A DNA stretch of 64,000 nt, from positions 248,001 to 312,000 of the forward strand of contig JAHRHY010000013.1 of assembly GCA_019671135.1 (NCBI GenBank). Reading direction: 5' to 3'. This DNA is from Linnemannia hyalina. Lineage: Eukaryota; Mortierellomycota; Mortierellomycetes; Mortierellales; Mortierellaceae. This document shows positions 51,413 to 63,117 of the stretch, in pieces (within the stretch, counting starts at the first letter, position 1; each line of letters starts with the position of its first letter). The notes below the pieces were generated by a model that made no database searches, had not been told where the DNA came from, and saw only the letters and a program-made list of their open reading frames with translations. The translations under genes and the position numbers were made by a program.

Positions 51413-52784
51413 GAGCAGCCAGTCTGTTCAGCACCAACATGAGTTCAGCAGCGTGGGCAACACTACTTCGATAGACCATTCAACAACGACGGCATGGGCA
51501 GTAGTTTCTGTATTTGAATACCTCAGCAGTCGCAACCACAACAGTTTCAATAATAATGTAGTTTGTGTGTGTGTGTGTGTGTGTGCTGAAAGATCAAGGG
51601 GTATCAGTCCCAAATCAAAATGTCGTTGATCATAACCTCCGCTGGAACACGGCTATCTTGTTTGAACATGGTATGACCTCTTGATCGAGCGATTGGACCT
51701 TTGCCACACTGGGAGACGCCCCTCGATCCTTGTAGTTTGCAGAGAGGGAGGCTAATGCTCTGTGCGAGCATGAAAAAGAAAACCTCTCATGGGTTAAACA
51801 GAACAGACGTGCCGCGTTCTTCGCTGCCCTTCCATTATCCTTCTTCTTCCAACTTGTCACCATTCATAAACATCACCACGCCCCTCCCATCACCACCAGC
51901 ACCACCTTTGTCGATAGATATTTATCCTTGTCTTTACTCCCACCAAGTACGTACATTCCTCTTGTTCACTTGCCAACAGCGACTGCAATGCTGCCATGCA
52001 CGCCTTACCCTGGATCAGATCCTGCTGCACCCTTTTGTAATCAACACCCTCGCACCCTTCCCAGCACTCGACCTTGCAAGAACGTGATTTGATTTTTTTT
52101 TTGTTCTTTTGAAGCTCATCTAGAATATGTCGTTTGTAGCGTTGTAGTTGACGCGTTTGAATACGCTCTGATCGGTACCAGCATGAGAATAAACAGTGTA
52201 CCACTCCCTGTCTTTTTCTTACCCATTGTTTGTGAGTGTCAAAGGCTTGCATCCTCCCTTCTTCCTCCTTTTGTATTTTCCTTTGTTTTACAGATACCTT
52301 CCCTTCTTTCGCGCCCCTTTATTTTCTGGTATCATTCATCTTCCTCTGGTCCCCTTCTTCTCTTTTTCACTTTCACCCACTTTGGTTACTTTCATCCCTT
52401 TATCTTTTCTTTACCCCGTAGTCCTCCCTCCGTCCCTCAATAACTCCTTCATCTGTTCCTTAAGTAGAGATACCTCCCATCTTGACCCCACAACAATACT
52501 TACCCACAACACTCGCAAGAACTCTGGTAAGAAAACCGTCTTGAGACACCTTTTGCAAGGGTCCATCACAAAAACGAATTCCCACAAAAACAGCCTTATA
52601 GGTCACTGACTGAACTCCCAGGGAAGGGGGCTATACGGCAGACGAATGGGATTCTCAATGGATAGCATTGTAACTTCGTCCTTTGCTAACCGTACACGAT
52701 TTTCTTTATCGGTCTCCCCTCCCCCCATGTCTTAGGCATATCCTCAACCTCTCGACAAACCCCTCCCACTTCACATCCAACAAA
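51413..52784. other. Gene-free spacer
   Basis: It holds the 3' flank of the coiled-coil gene, a TG microsatellite at 51564-51585, and C/T-rich sequence towards the next small gene. Open frames at 51701-52087 and 52196-52609 are low-complexity and not supported. Confidence 0.45.
51564..51585. repeat. (TG)11 microsatellite
   Basis: A 22-base uninterrupted TG repeat about 150 bases after the stop codon of the coiled-coil gene. Confidence 0.9.
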
Positions 52785-52949
52785 ATGCAGTTCAACCGCC
52801 TTCTTACGCTCTGCGTTCTCATGCTTATATCAATTTCAGTTTCTTCTGCCACCGCCCAATGCTACGTCGATAAAAAAGGACATTCGCATTGCAATAACAA
52901 GCCCCAGTGCACCACGCACCCGGACGGGACCATATCCTGCGTTGTTTAG
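52785..52949 (+). CDS. Small secreted Cys-rich peptide with two matching loops
   Basis: A 54-codon gene. The start ATG (context CAAAATGC) opens a classic signal peptide: MQFNRLLTLCVLMLISISVS followed by SATA. Cleavage near residue 24 would leave a mature peptide of about 30 residues with four Cys. The four Cys form two copies of the same pattern, C-x5-G-x3-C: CYVDKKGHSHC and CTTHPDGTISC, six residues apart. Four evenly paired Cys and a short mature chain fit a secreted, disulfide-bonded peptide such as a signalling or defence peptide; no family is recognised. A stop codon follows directly after VV. At this size a chance frame is possible, but the combined signal peptide and Cys symmetry make it more convincing than its length suggests. 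Confidence 0.6.
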   Translation: MQFNRLLTLCVLMLISISVSSATAQCYVDKKGHSHCNNKPQCTTHPDGTISCVV

Positions 52950-53336
52950 GGAGTTTTTTCCTTTCGTCCTGGCTAAAACTGCTGTTGAAAAGGTTGTCGA
53001 GTTGTGCGTTTCTTTTTTTTTTTCTGCTGGTTTAGAAGTCAGCACCCCCCATTGAATAAAACCTCACAATTCCAAGTGAAAGAAAAAGGGTGTCGTACAA
53101 AAAGGCATGGAATTGGTTTATTGTGGTTTTCTGGTTACACCGATGTTGATGCACTGATTGTTTTTTTTTTGTTGTTGTTTGTTTTGCAATGTGTTGAGTA
53201 TTTGCTGTGTGTCATGGTCAACAAAAGTTGATAAAAAAGATCATGATAGGTCATCATCCATCATTACTCACTCTCTCCCTCACCCTTCCCCTCCCCTCTC
53301 GGTCGCCTCATCCTCCTACTCCACTTCCCATTTCAC
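52950..53336. terminator. Convergent 3' region
   Basis: It separates the stop of the small secreted peptide gene from the stop of the minus-strand kinase gene. T runs occur near 53012 and 53160. No gene is seen. Confidence 0.5.
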
Positions 53337-56300
53337 TCAAGTAGTCTTGACCTTCTTGGGCACAGCATGTCGATGATGCATCTCTCCATTTGGCAAACAC
53401 AAATAATTCTCCCCTCCACCACCTAACCCCGCCACTGCATGTCGTCCAAACACCAAACAGGCTTGCTCCTCCTGCGCGGCAAAGTTATCTGTGCAATGTC
53501 GGATCTTGCTAACCCAGTCGTCAGCCAGGACCTGATCAATGGTGACCCGTTTATGTGCATTGGGTTCCAAGATCGCGTACAGGATCCGGCGGCAGCCGGG
53601 GATCTCGATTCGGTCGATGAACTCGTGGCCGCCTAGGTAGTTGTTGTAAGCGAATGTGTTGTACACCGCTGGTGGGACAGCAGTAGTAGTAGTAGTAGTA
53701 ATGGTGGTGATGGTGCTGCTGCTGGGCGGGACTGAGACCGGGGACGAGGCGAAGGCGTCAGGAGAGGACAGGGGGCCGACTGGCTTAGAAGAGACGGGCG
53801 AATTGTCGACGGAGCTCTGTGGTGTTTCTGTAGGAGATCCACTCCTGGACGAGCTGACCGATGATGACTTTTGCTGATGCTGATGCTGATGCTGATGCTG
53901 GTGTTGGTTCGGGTTGTAGGGTGGGTACTGAGGGAGGTGACTGACTTCATGTGGACGACTATAAGCATCCACCGAGCCCGAACCCGATCCAGAACGTGTG
54001 TTCCCAGAACCAACCGACCCCACCCTCACACCACCACCATTGCCGGTGCTGCTACACAGACTATGGTGATGCAACTGTCGGCGCTCATACTGCAGTCGTC
54101 GTTGAGCCTCACTGTGACGATGGTTCACGATATCAGTGATGAAACGATTGAAGCGAGCGTCCTTCTTGCGGTCTGCGCGTGCCCAAGGCATAGCAGCGTA
54201 GTACATGACGTAGAATATGATTCCGCAGGCCCAGACATCGACTGCTCTGGGGTCGTATTCTTCTTGGTAGAACTCTTCTGGTGCGATGTAGGGTTCTTGA
54301 AGTGCATGAAGGCAGAATAAAAGAAAAAACATGTTTGTTAGTCAAGTGGGGCGGCTTCAAGAAAAAAAAAATCCCGGCGCAATAAGTCAGGAATGCAAAA
54401 CGGGGACTTACCGCTGCCGATAATGCCTCTGCAGGGTAAGGGGATGGGGTCTCCGACAGACTTGAAGACATTGGCGATCCCAAAGTCGGTAATCTTGAGG
54501 ATGCGGCCCGTGCCGTCAATCAGGATGTTCTCGGGCTTGAGATCACGATGCTATTTTTTGTTTCCGGGCACACACTCAAGAACGTTAGTTGACTGTGGTA
54601 CAAAAAAAAAAAGAACAAACGAGAAAAAACACATATAAATAACAACTTACGGCAACGCCCATGCTGTGCATGTACTGAACACCATTAATAAGCTGTCGCC
54701 AGAGACAGTGCTTCTCATGAAGACTAATGGGCGGGTGGGAGTTGGTCAACAGGTTAAACAAATCGCCACCGGCCGCAAACTCCATGACCATACAGTACTC
54801 GGGAAATTGGTCCAGTCTCAACTGCTTGGCCTGCTGCTTCTCACGCTGTCGTTGTTGCCTCAGGCGTTGGACCTCCTTCTGGCGGAGGTCTTGTTCGTAC
54901 TGCTGTTGCTGCTTCTTCTTTTCCTGGGAAGAAGGGGATGAGACATGGTGGGCGTCGCCTCTCCAGTGGTTCAGGTGGCGGTGGCGATGGCCGCTGCTTT
55001 CTGATGGGACAGGATGAGAAGCGACCGATCGGTCAAGGTCAGGGTGGCCTACAATGCTTCGTCGAGCGGCCGCGAGCGCGTCTATGGATCGTTTGCGCTG
55101 CGGTTTGGAGATGACTGACTTGCGCGCAATAGGACGGTTCTTGTTCGACGGGGAAGATGAGCCTGAGGCTGAAGATCCAGCGTGGCCATGGTTAGGTATA
55201 TCTCCTGCACTCTTAACTGTTCGAACTCGTCGGTGGTGGGACCGTGGACAACTGCAATCGCGTGCCTCCTCCCGTCGGTGCTTCTCAGTCTTGAAATAAT
55301 CGTCTTCATCCTCATCATAATCGCATTCATCCTTGTGTTGATGGTGTCCTCCGCGGTGATGTCGATGGTGGTGACGACTCTCCTTCTGGGGCATCTCATC
55401 ATCCACCAGCTCTTGACCAGGTTGATCGCGAACCAGGTCCAGCGTGCGGATAATGTTCTCGTGGTCCATCGAAGTCGAGATACAAAACTCTGCACAGACC
55501 TTCTTCAAGAACTGTCGATGTGTCTCGGTGTCTCGTGGGGGGCGGAACTTCTTGATGGCATAGATCAACCCTCCTCCGTTGGTCATCGATAACCCACCGG
55601 TGCTGGTTCGTCGGAGGAGTCGCTTCCTGTAGGCCTCTCGTTGCTCTGGGGTGACTTCATCTTCGGTGGTCGTCATCATGGTGCCGGTACGAGCATAGGG
55701 AGCCAACAGAGAATCGCCAACACCAACACCGAGTTCTTGGTCGACTGGAGAAAGCGAGTCTCGCTGTTGGTACAGAGGTGACTTTTGCTTCTGATGTTTA
55801 GCGGAAGAGGAAGGCGATGATGTTGACACGGGCTTGGACCAAGAGGCAACATCTTTGTTTTTGGGGGACCGGCGATGCTTAGAAGACTTGACCCTCAACA
55901 ACATAACCTGGGCCTGTGTGCCCGCCCCAAGCTCGCGACCAGGAACACCATACTTGGACTGCAACGTCGGCATAGGCGCGGGAACTCTTGAGGTCGTGGC
56001 CGATCTGGGCCGTCCACCACCTGCAGAGCGTCTCTCCATCATCCTTTGACCGGCAGGGCACGATTGATCATGCTCGAAATCCGAGGGTAAAGGCGAATAG
56101 GGTGAAGAGGGTTGCTGTAGTTGGTCACCAACACCTTGAGGCTGCAGGGTTGCAAGGGAGACATTCAATTGTGTCAGGTCGACTCGAGACGAAGGGGTAG
56201 AGTTGGACGAGGCCGGGTAGACGGACGCATTGAGATTGGGTGAGGACATTAGCTTACGCAGGAACCGGGCTCGGAAACCACCCGACGACGATTCCGGGGT

Positions 56301-58144
56301 CTTGTGGGGTGCAGCCTTTGCAATGTTTGCCAGCGATGGAAGGACAGCGGGTGCTTGAGGCGGGGCGTTGAAGAGGGAGGGTCGCTTCGAAGAAGGAGCA
56401 CTCTTGCTACCGCCACCACTGCTGTGGCTGTTAGGGTTGGAAGGGAGACCAAAGGGGCCACGACCGCTGAACGACACGGTAGGGGATTGAGTCGAGGGTT
56501 CACCATGTTCCGAATCTGAGGAGTCTGTAGGAGGCTTGAACACTCGCAGGAGGCGCTTGTACAACTTTGGGATTGGAGGAGCCGCTGCTGGTTGGCGGGA
56601 ACTCTGAGAGATAGGCGGTTTTTGAGCAAAGGTACCTACTGATTTCGAATGAGGTGGTGCCTTGGACTGAAGTGCAGGCGTTGGAGGATGGGAAGGTGGA
56701 GGAACCGACTGCTTGACAGGCAGAGAAGTTTGTCTAGTGCTGGAAGTCTGAGTAGTCATGGGTGCCGAGGACAAGACAGGAGCAGAGGCAGGGGCATCGA
56801 AAGCAGCAACGGGCGAGGGCTTGACGGATTGAATGGAGGGTGTGGGATCGACACCGACCAAGGCAGGAAGAGGGATATCGTCGTCCTCGTCAGCTTCTAG
56901 GTCCTGCAAGTGAGCCAGATATGACAGCCGATGGGTCAACCTTGGACGACCACTTGAACTAGTGGTGCTGATGATGGTCGCAGATTGAGCAACGAGCGGC
57001 CAAAGAACCGAAGAGCCTCCTCTTTCCTCCTCAGGGTCAAGGAATAAACCGTCTCCGCTCTCTAGACGACTCTGGACCATCTCGAGACTCTGTACCACTT
57101 CTTCCACATCCTCTTCCTCCTCAGAAACATGATTGTCCGCGTTCGTTGTTGCGTGATGTTTGTGCGAGTGGGAAGAAGAAGATACGGAAGAAGAAGTCGA
57201 AAAGGGATGACGACGAGGATGACGAGAAGAAGAAGAAGAATAGGGGATCTGCTGAGATCGGCTACTAATGTCACTTCCTACCACTCCTGCTCCAGTAGTT
57301 GCTGCTGGTGGTGTTACTGATACGGTCGGCGTATGATTCTGCTTGTCATCGTCCTGCTCTCTCTCTTCTTTTGTACCTTGATCCGTGACAGGATTTATCG
57401 AGGCAAGGTTGGGAGAAGACTGCGACTGCCTCTCTAGACGATATGACCGCCTTTGCTGCTGTTGTTCATGCTCCTGTAGGCGATTTGGTTGTTGGACTGA
57501 TGCATTAATTCGGGTTGACCTGGAGGGAAAAGGCGTGTGGATCGTCTCGAGGCTCGTGTCAATTTTGATGGATCCGTGCCGACTTGCCAACTTCCGAGGT
57601 CTCTGTTGTTGTGCCTGTCGCTGTTGTAATGATTCGATTGTATTGAGTGAGGAGGGACGGGGCAGGTCGGCAAACACAACTGAGGCCTGCTTCTTCTTGA
57701 CCTCGCGATGAGGTTTCCGTCCTGTAGACAGCAAGGAAGGAAGCGAGAGAAAGGAAAACATGCGTGGGGGTAAATATACTTTCCGGGTGAGGGTAGAATG
57801 ACAAAAAGAAACATAGTTGATTTTGATGTGGTTCGAACAAACGCCTCTGCTTATTTCTTTCTTCTTGATAAGCAATGCGCCTGAAAATAACTACGATATG
57901 CATGCGAGAAAAAAAAAGAAATGATAGCTTACTTACCGAGAGAAGGGTCGAAGAGTCCAGAATGATATCCTGTCAAGTCGGGTCCTCCTTCTTCGGTGTT
58001 CTCTTGTGCTGCAACAGCATTGGCGATGTCGAGACGTTGTTTTTGGAGGAGACGATATTGTGAGGGGGAGAGTTGAAGTTGGTTTGTATTGGCATCTCCA
58101 TAGATTGCAAAATCGAGTTTTTCGCTTGGTACATGGAACGACAT
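53337..58144 (-). CDS. HAL4/SAT4-type Ser/Thr protein kinase
   Basis: Four exons: 58144-57937, 57721-54651, 54550-54412 and 54295-53337, 1458 residues. Fungal kinases of this subfamily (Hal4/Sat4, Hal5, Npr1) regulate plasma-membrane transporters, salt tolerance and nutrient uptake. About 650 disordered residues rich in Ser, Gln and Pro come first. The kinase then begins: GRELGAGTQAQVMLLRVK (658-675), AIKKFRPP with the catalytic Lys near 795, CMVMEFAAGGDLFNLL near 1050, HRDLKPENIL (1094 onward, catalytic Asp1096), DFGIANVF and APEEF (near 1144). Two long inserts interrupt the N-lobe: about 115 residues between the glycine loop and the catalytic Lys, and about 210 residues before the hinge. 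The second is His-rich. A Gln/His/Ser-rich insert also splits the C-lobe. The final part (GCRRILYAILEPNAHKRVTIDQVLADDW) matches the end of the fold. Tail MHHRHAVPKKVKTT is typical of the group. Confidence 0.9.
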
Positions 58145-60256
58145 GTTTGTAGGTAGGGTGTGTATATATGAAAATTGGGGGAGAAGGGTCGATGTATGTT
58201 TGTTGGTTGCTTGTTGTGCCAGGATGAGGATGAGGAAAAGAGAGACGTAAACTGAGATGGATGTATGAATGTTGATGATACAAAATGTGCTGTGCGTGTC
58301 TCCTTTTTCGAGTGAAGAGGTGGGACAATGGTCAGGGTGTGAAAAACAAATGTAAATGTGAAAAAGTGGTAAGGAAGTAATGTAAAGAATGCAAGGGAGA
58401 TGGAAGGGTATGTGTTGCGTTGCTGGAGCAATTGAGCAGGTATCTTGTTTGGTTTATTGGTGAGGTAAATGAGAAGGAAAAGAAGAAAAAAGAAAGGAAA
58501 GGAAGAGAAGCCGCATTTTATGTTCTCGAACGAGGAGGACGATAATGATAATTTGGGGTAGAGTGGGCGTAGTCAATGTTTATTTACTCCGAATGCTAGA
58601 ATACCCCAGAACTCAAAAAAACAAGCGCAACATACAATACCAACCATCCACGACCGCTGTAATGCGGATATTATTTAATCCTTTGAGGAAGACAAGATAA
58701 TTAGAGCCCATAGAATCTCGACCATGGCCGATCATTTCACGTTTCTTCACGACCCGACTAGAAAAAACCATGCAGTCCAACTCAGCTTGTCCATTATGGG
58801 CGAAGGATCGTGCGCCAGCGAGCAGAAAAGAGGCATGAAAAAAAAGGTCAGAAGGTAGTCGCAACCCCTTAGTAAGCAGTTTTCAGAGGAGAAAGAAGAA
58901 ACACCAAGTCAAAACAAAACAAAGGAGCAGTGTGATGATGCACTGCATTTTATTTTTTGAGTATATAGTAACTGTACAGATGAAGAGAGGTGAATGTTGA
59001 ATTACTGCTGTTTGCTACTTTTCTTTTTCACGATCCACGCCTCGCCTTTTTGCATTGACAATTTTCGTCTTGATCACAACAAACCATGGAAGAAGAAGGT
59101 TAGCAGATCACATCCCTTTTTTATTTTGCCGATTCACACACAAACAAAAAACAGAGCATTTTACACGTCGCACAACAGACAGTAAAGGAGCGCGTTCCTC
59201 ACAACTTGCACCACAACCGACCGCCTCACAACTACTACAGCGACAAAAAAAAAAGGGCATACACGAAAGGAACCAATCGCTGGCGAGCCGTAAGCTACAC
59301 CACAAGTGAAGAGTCAAGTGGACACTTGCCGTCTATTCAGGACCTTGCGACCGTTTGGGTGGCACCCACCCTCTCCTTCCTTCTCCTTCCCATGTTTACT
59401 GCTATAGATCGATTGGCACCTTCATTGGTTCGTGCACACGCGCGCCTTCAGGTGAAGTTGGGCGCCAACTCTTGGAAATCCAGAAATAAAAAATAAAAAA
59501 GCCCGAAGGGTATTTCGCCGCTTACCCCAACGCTCTTCCGTTCCCTTCTCCCTCGCCTCGCTCTTCTATCCCTCCTCCTCTACAGGACCGTTAATCGCTT
59601 CCATCCGGCTTTTTTATATTTCTTGAACGAAAGGCCGCTGTAGGGGACAAGAAAATGGTAGGACAAGGAGAAAAAGGTCAGATTGACTTTTTATTTTTTT
59701 CTGTCAAAAGAACGACCAATTGCAAACGCGCGAGAGACAAGCTAGGATACATATAGAAACTTGAGGACCCCCTTTTTCTCCTTCCCTCCATCCTTTTTTC
59801 TTTTTCTTTCTTCTCTTTCATACTCTATCCCCACTCTGTCTTAAAGGGGGAGTAAAAAGAACACTTTAGTGTGGGGGAAGGCCGAAGAACAGTTACGCGA
59901 GATCCATCATGCTCAATCGTAGTGAGGACTGGAATCTCTTGTCTTTCGGCTTCTTTTGTTCGTTGCTGTTATTTTGTCACGGGAGCAAAAAAAGAAACAC
60001 ATAAGGAAGAAAGTTCGTAACGGTCAATGAACAGACACATTCACAGAGTGAAGGACCACCGTTATTCTACGCTCTTGGTTGTGTTCCCCCTTTTCATCGG
60101 CAAACACACACACTCCTCAACGACATTTCACATCGAACAAAAAAAACCGCACAATTCATGCAAACTCTCGTCCAAGGTTCTATTCTTTTTTTTATTCTTT
60201 TTCTTACAGAAAAAAAAAAAAGAAAGAGAAAGAAAAAGAAAAAAAAAAAAAAGAAA
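58145..60256. other. Gene-free 2.1 kb stretch
   Basis: The first 450 bases are the kinase upstream region, purine-rich on the plus strand. The rest, up to the 3' end of the methyltransferase gene, has only short low-complexity frames. A/T-rich runs and a purine tract at 60208-60256 lie near the methyltransferase stop. Confidence 0.45.
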
Positions 60257-63117
60257 TCAAGGCTTTTGCCCATAGGCAAGATAAACCCTCGAAAAAGTAT
60301 GGTACTGATCCATCTCTGCCCAAACCTGGCCCATCATCTCCTCCCACTCCTCCCCCGTCGTCATCTCTGCTCCACAAACCGCCACATCCATCCCACTCGC
60401 GACCGCATTCTCCAACGCCGCCTGCAACACCACCGGCTTCAACGCCTCCATCTCTGCCTTTAATACATCTCGCCAGAGCATCCCGATTTTCCCACCCCAG
60501 GGACCGATGGGGATTTCTACCATCATCATTTTCACGTTCTCGCAGCCAACGTCTTTTAGGACTTGGTCGAGTCGTGAGGGGAGTAGGACGTCGACGTTTC
60601 GGTTCTGGGCGGTCTCGTTGAGCATCTTTAACACGCTCCTCGAGATCGGTCCTGGCCTGCTCCAGATTGGGTCGACCTCCGAGAGTTGTAACCATCCATG
60701 TCCTCCAGGGACGACACATCGGAAAAGATCCTGGACGACGCCGGGCCAGGCGTCCTGGGTGAGTCCGAGGAGCATGTTGCGTTGGTGGACGAGAAGGTAA
60801 GAGTCGGAGGCGAAGGGGATCTCGGGGTCGAGGAGGTTTCCCATGGAGAAGTGGGCGTTTTTGGGGTGGATTGCTGTAGGGTACATGGGGGAGACGTCGA
60901 ACCCGTAGAATTCCAGATCCTCGTATTCCGTTGCCATTTCCTATTTTCACATTCGATACACAAGTAAAGAAATAATGTCAGAGAAAGGTAAAATAAGCGC
61001 CACCAAAAAAAGTGAAACAAAGCAACACGCCAATTGGGTGATTGATCGAATGGAGACCTACCATGACCCAGGTACCAGGTCCGCAGCCACAATCAAGGAC
61101 CTTGCCGGCGACCGTCGTGTCAATAGGGGGAATCATATTCGACCCGAACGCATACCGAATCACGTAGTGCTGCAGCAGCAATCTATTGCGTCCAAAAAAA
61201 GAAAATATTTTCGTTGCAGTCGTCCGTGTGGCGATAGTTTTGTTGATTTGAGTTGTTTGTCGGGGTGGGTGGAAAATAAGGTGACGAGGTCGAGGGTGGG
61301 CAGGTGAGGGGGATTCATCCGTAGTCAGATGCATAGATAGGAGGAGCATCCAAAAACGAGATGCAATGTGAATGGGCAAAAACGAGAGATCAGTTCCTAT
61401 AGTCAACGCTCACATTTTTTTTCCTTTATATTCAGCGCATTGTAAGACATAGACAGAACAAGTACAATAACGACAAATTAGAGTGAGCATGAAGAAGAGA
61501 CAACCAAACGTACCGTTCGCTTTCTTGCTCATCGCAGGGCAAGAGATAGGGCAGAGTCTTATCCGGATAGTACTCTCGGCCGCCCAAAAGCCGTCTTAGC
61601 GGCAAAATCCTTGCTGCCAGTTCATCGGCCGACAGTCCAGATGATTTTGTTAACGACGTAGTCGACTTTGAAGCACCATTACCATGACCTGTTGCTGCCA
61701 CCGTAGACACTGTGGCTGGCTCGGATGTAGGACCACCAGGGTTGGACAGCGATGATGAGGATGAAGAGGGAGGAGAGGCAGCGCTGGTCATGGCGAGCAT
61801 GGAATGGTAATGCGATCCAGTACTCGAGAACGAAGACGCACCGCCGTTGAAACTGGAAGCCATGGATCCGGAGGGCGAGGTCGAATAGTGGTGATAATGG
61901 TTGTTGTGATTGGCCGAGCCGGTGGACATGGTAGGTGATCGGGGTTCCTGGTGGTGAGGGTGGGAAGACGACTGTGAGGTATGGGGCTGACGCTGCAATG
62001 AAGATGCAGTAGGGGCGGGGATAGAAATCGCGTGGCTGGTGTTGCGATGCTGACCGTTACCACCCCCGCCGTTACTCAGGTTTTGGCTACTCAAAGCCCG
62101 GTCGGGGTTCCGGGCCGGTCGCCTGGTCTTGGTCTGCAGGACCACACCCGTGATCTGCTGTGTGTTGGTATACTCCTGAGACGGCCGTGGTAGCGCTGCT
62201 GTCGCCATCACCGGCGTCGAGATCTGAGTCGAGTTCTGATGCAAGCTCTGTTGTTGCTGAAGAAGCGCCAACTGCTTCTGTTCATACTCAAGTTTGAGTT
62301 GTTGTTGCTGTTGCCGGAGAATCATCATTTGTTGGTACTCGTACTGCTGCTGTTCAAGGAACTGTTGTTGCTGTTGCTGTTGATACGACATGAAGTCTTG
62401 TACCGTATAGTTGTTGTGCATATAAAGCCCTCCCCCGCTGTTGTTGACAGAGGAAGAACTGCCGCCATGGACGCCAGCCTCGACTATTTTACCGTTCACA
62501 TACGTCGCCCGACCAAGTCCAGTCCCCACCGCATGAGGAGTCGTGGAGAAGTCAAAAGTGTCGGACCCAATCGAGTATCCACTGTTGCTCCTCGAATCCC
62601 CTCCTCCTACTCCTGCGCCATGGTTGTAATGCGTAGACATGAGCGTGATGGGCGCACTGACCAGACCATTCGAGTACTCATACATCGACGAAGTGGGCGA
62701 CCCAGCCGCAACAGCAGCGTTGACAATCGAAAGATTAAGCGAAGAGGTCGAAGAGGAAGGCGAGAGTACAGAAGGAGGGTGCGAGATGGGTCGGTCGCGC
62801 CATGACCGATTGAACCCCGATGGAATCGATCCTGCACGTAACCTCGTTTGTGGCTGCTGATGCTGTTGTTGTTGTGGTTGGTGTTTCTGTTGCTTGTTCC
62901 CTCCTCCTCCGCCTCCGTTGCGATAAGACGTTAATTGCCCAAACTCGACAGAAGTAGGCGAGACAGGCTGAGAGGTGTCGCTGAGAGACTTGACACTTCT
63001 TGCACCGGTGCTGTTGGCGGTGCTCTTTTTCTTGTAGGCTTTTGGGGGAATGCGGTAGGATTGAAAGACCTCCTTGTCGTTTGCCTCATAGTCTTCTCCT
63101 GAAATATTTGCTCCCAT
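60257..63117 (-). CDS. SAM-dependent methyltransferase with disordered N-terminus and myristoylation motif
   Basis: Three exons: 63117-61514, 61182-61062 and 60940-60257, 802 residues. The start was chosen at the Met of MGANISGEDYE, which fits the N-myristoylation consensus (Gly2, small residue at 6); the upstream open frame is low-complexity. Residues about 40-500 are disordered, rich in Gln, Ser, Gly and His, with several Gln runs. The class I methyltransferase fold starts near 510 (LLGGREYYPDKTLPYLLP), then motif I VLDCGCGPGTWVMEMA (563-578), split by an intron, the acidic residue and loop EFYGFDVSPMYPTAIHP, the motif II/III region VVPGGHGWLQLSEVDP, and IGPWGGKIG. It resembles the fungal UMTA/LaeA-like group, whose substrates are mostly unknown. 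The catalytic domain lies entirely in the last 300 residues. Confidence 0.85.
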
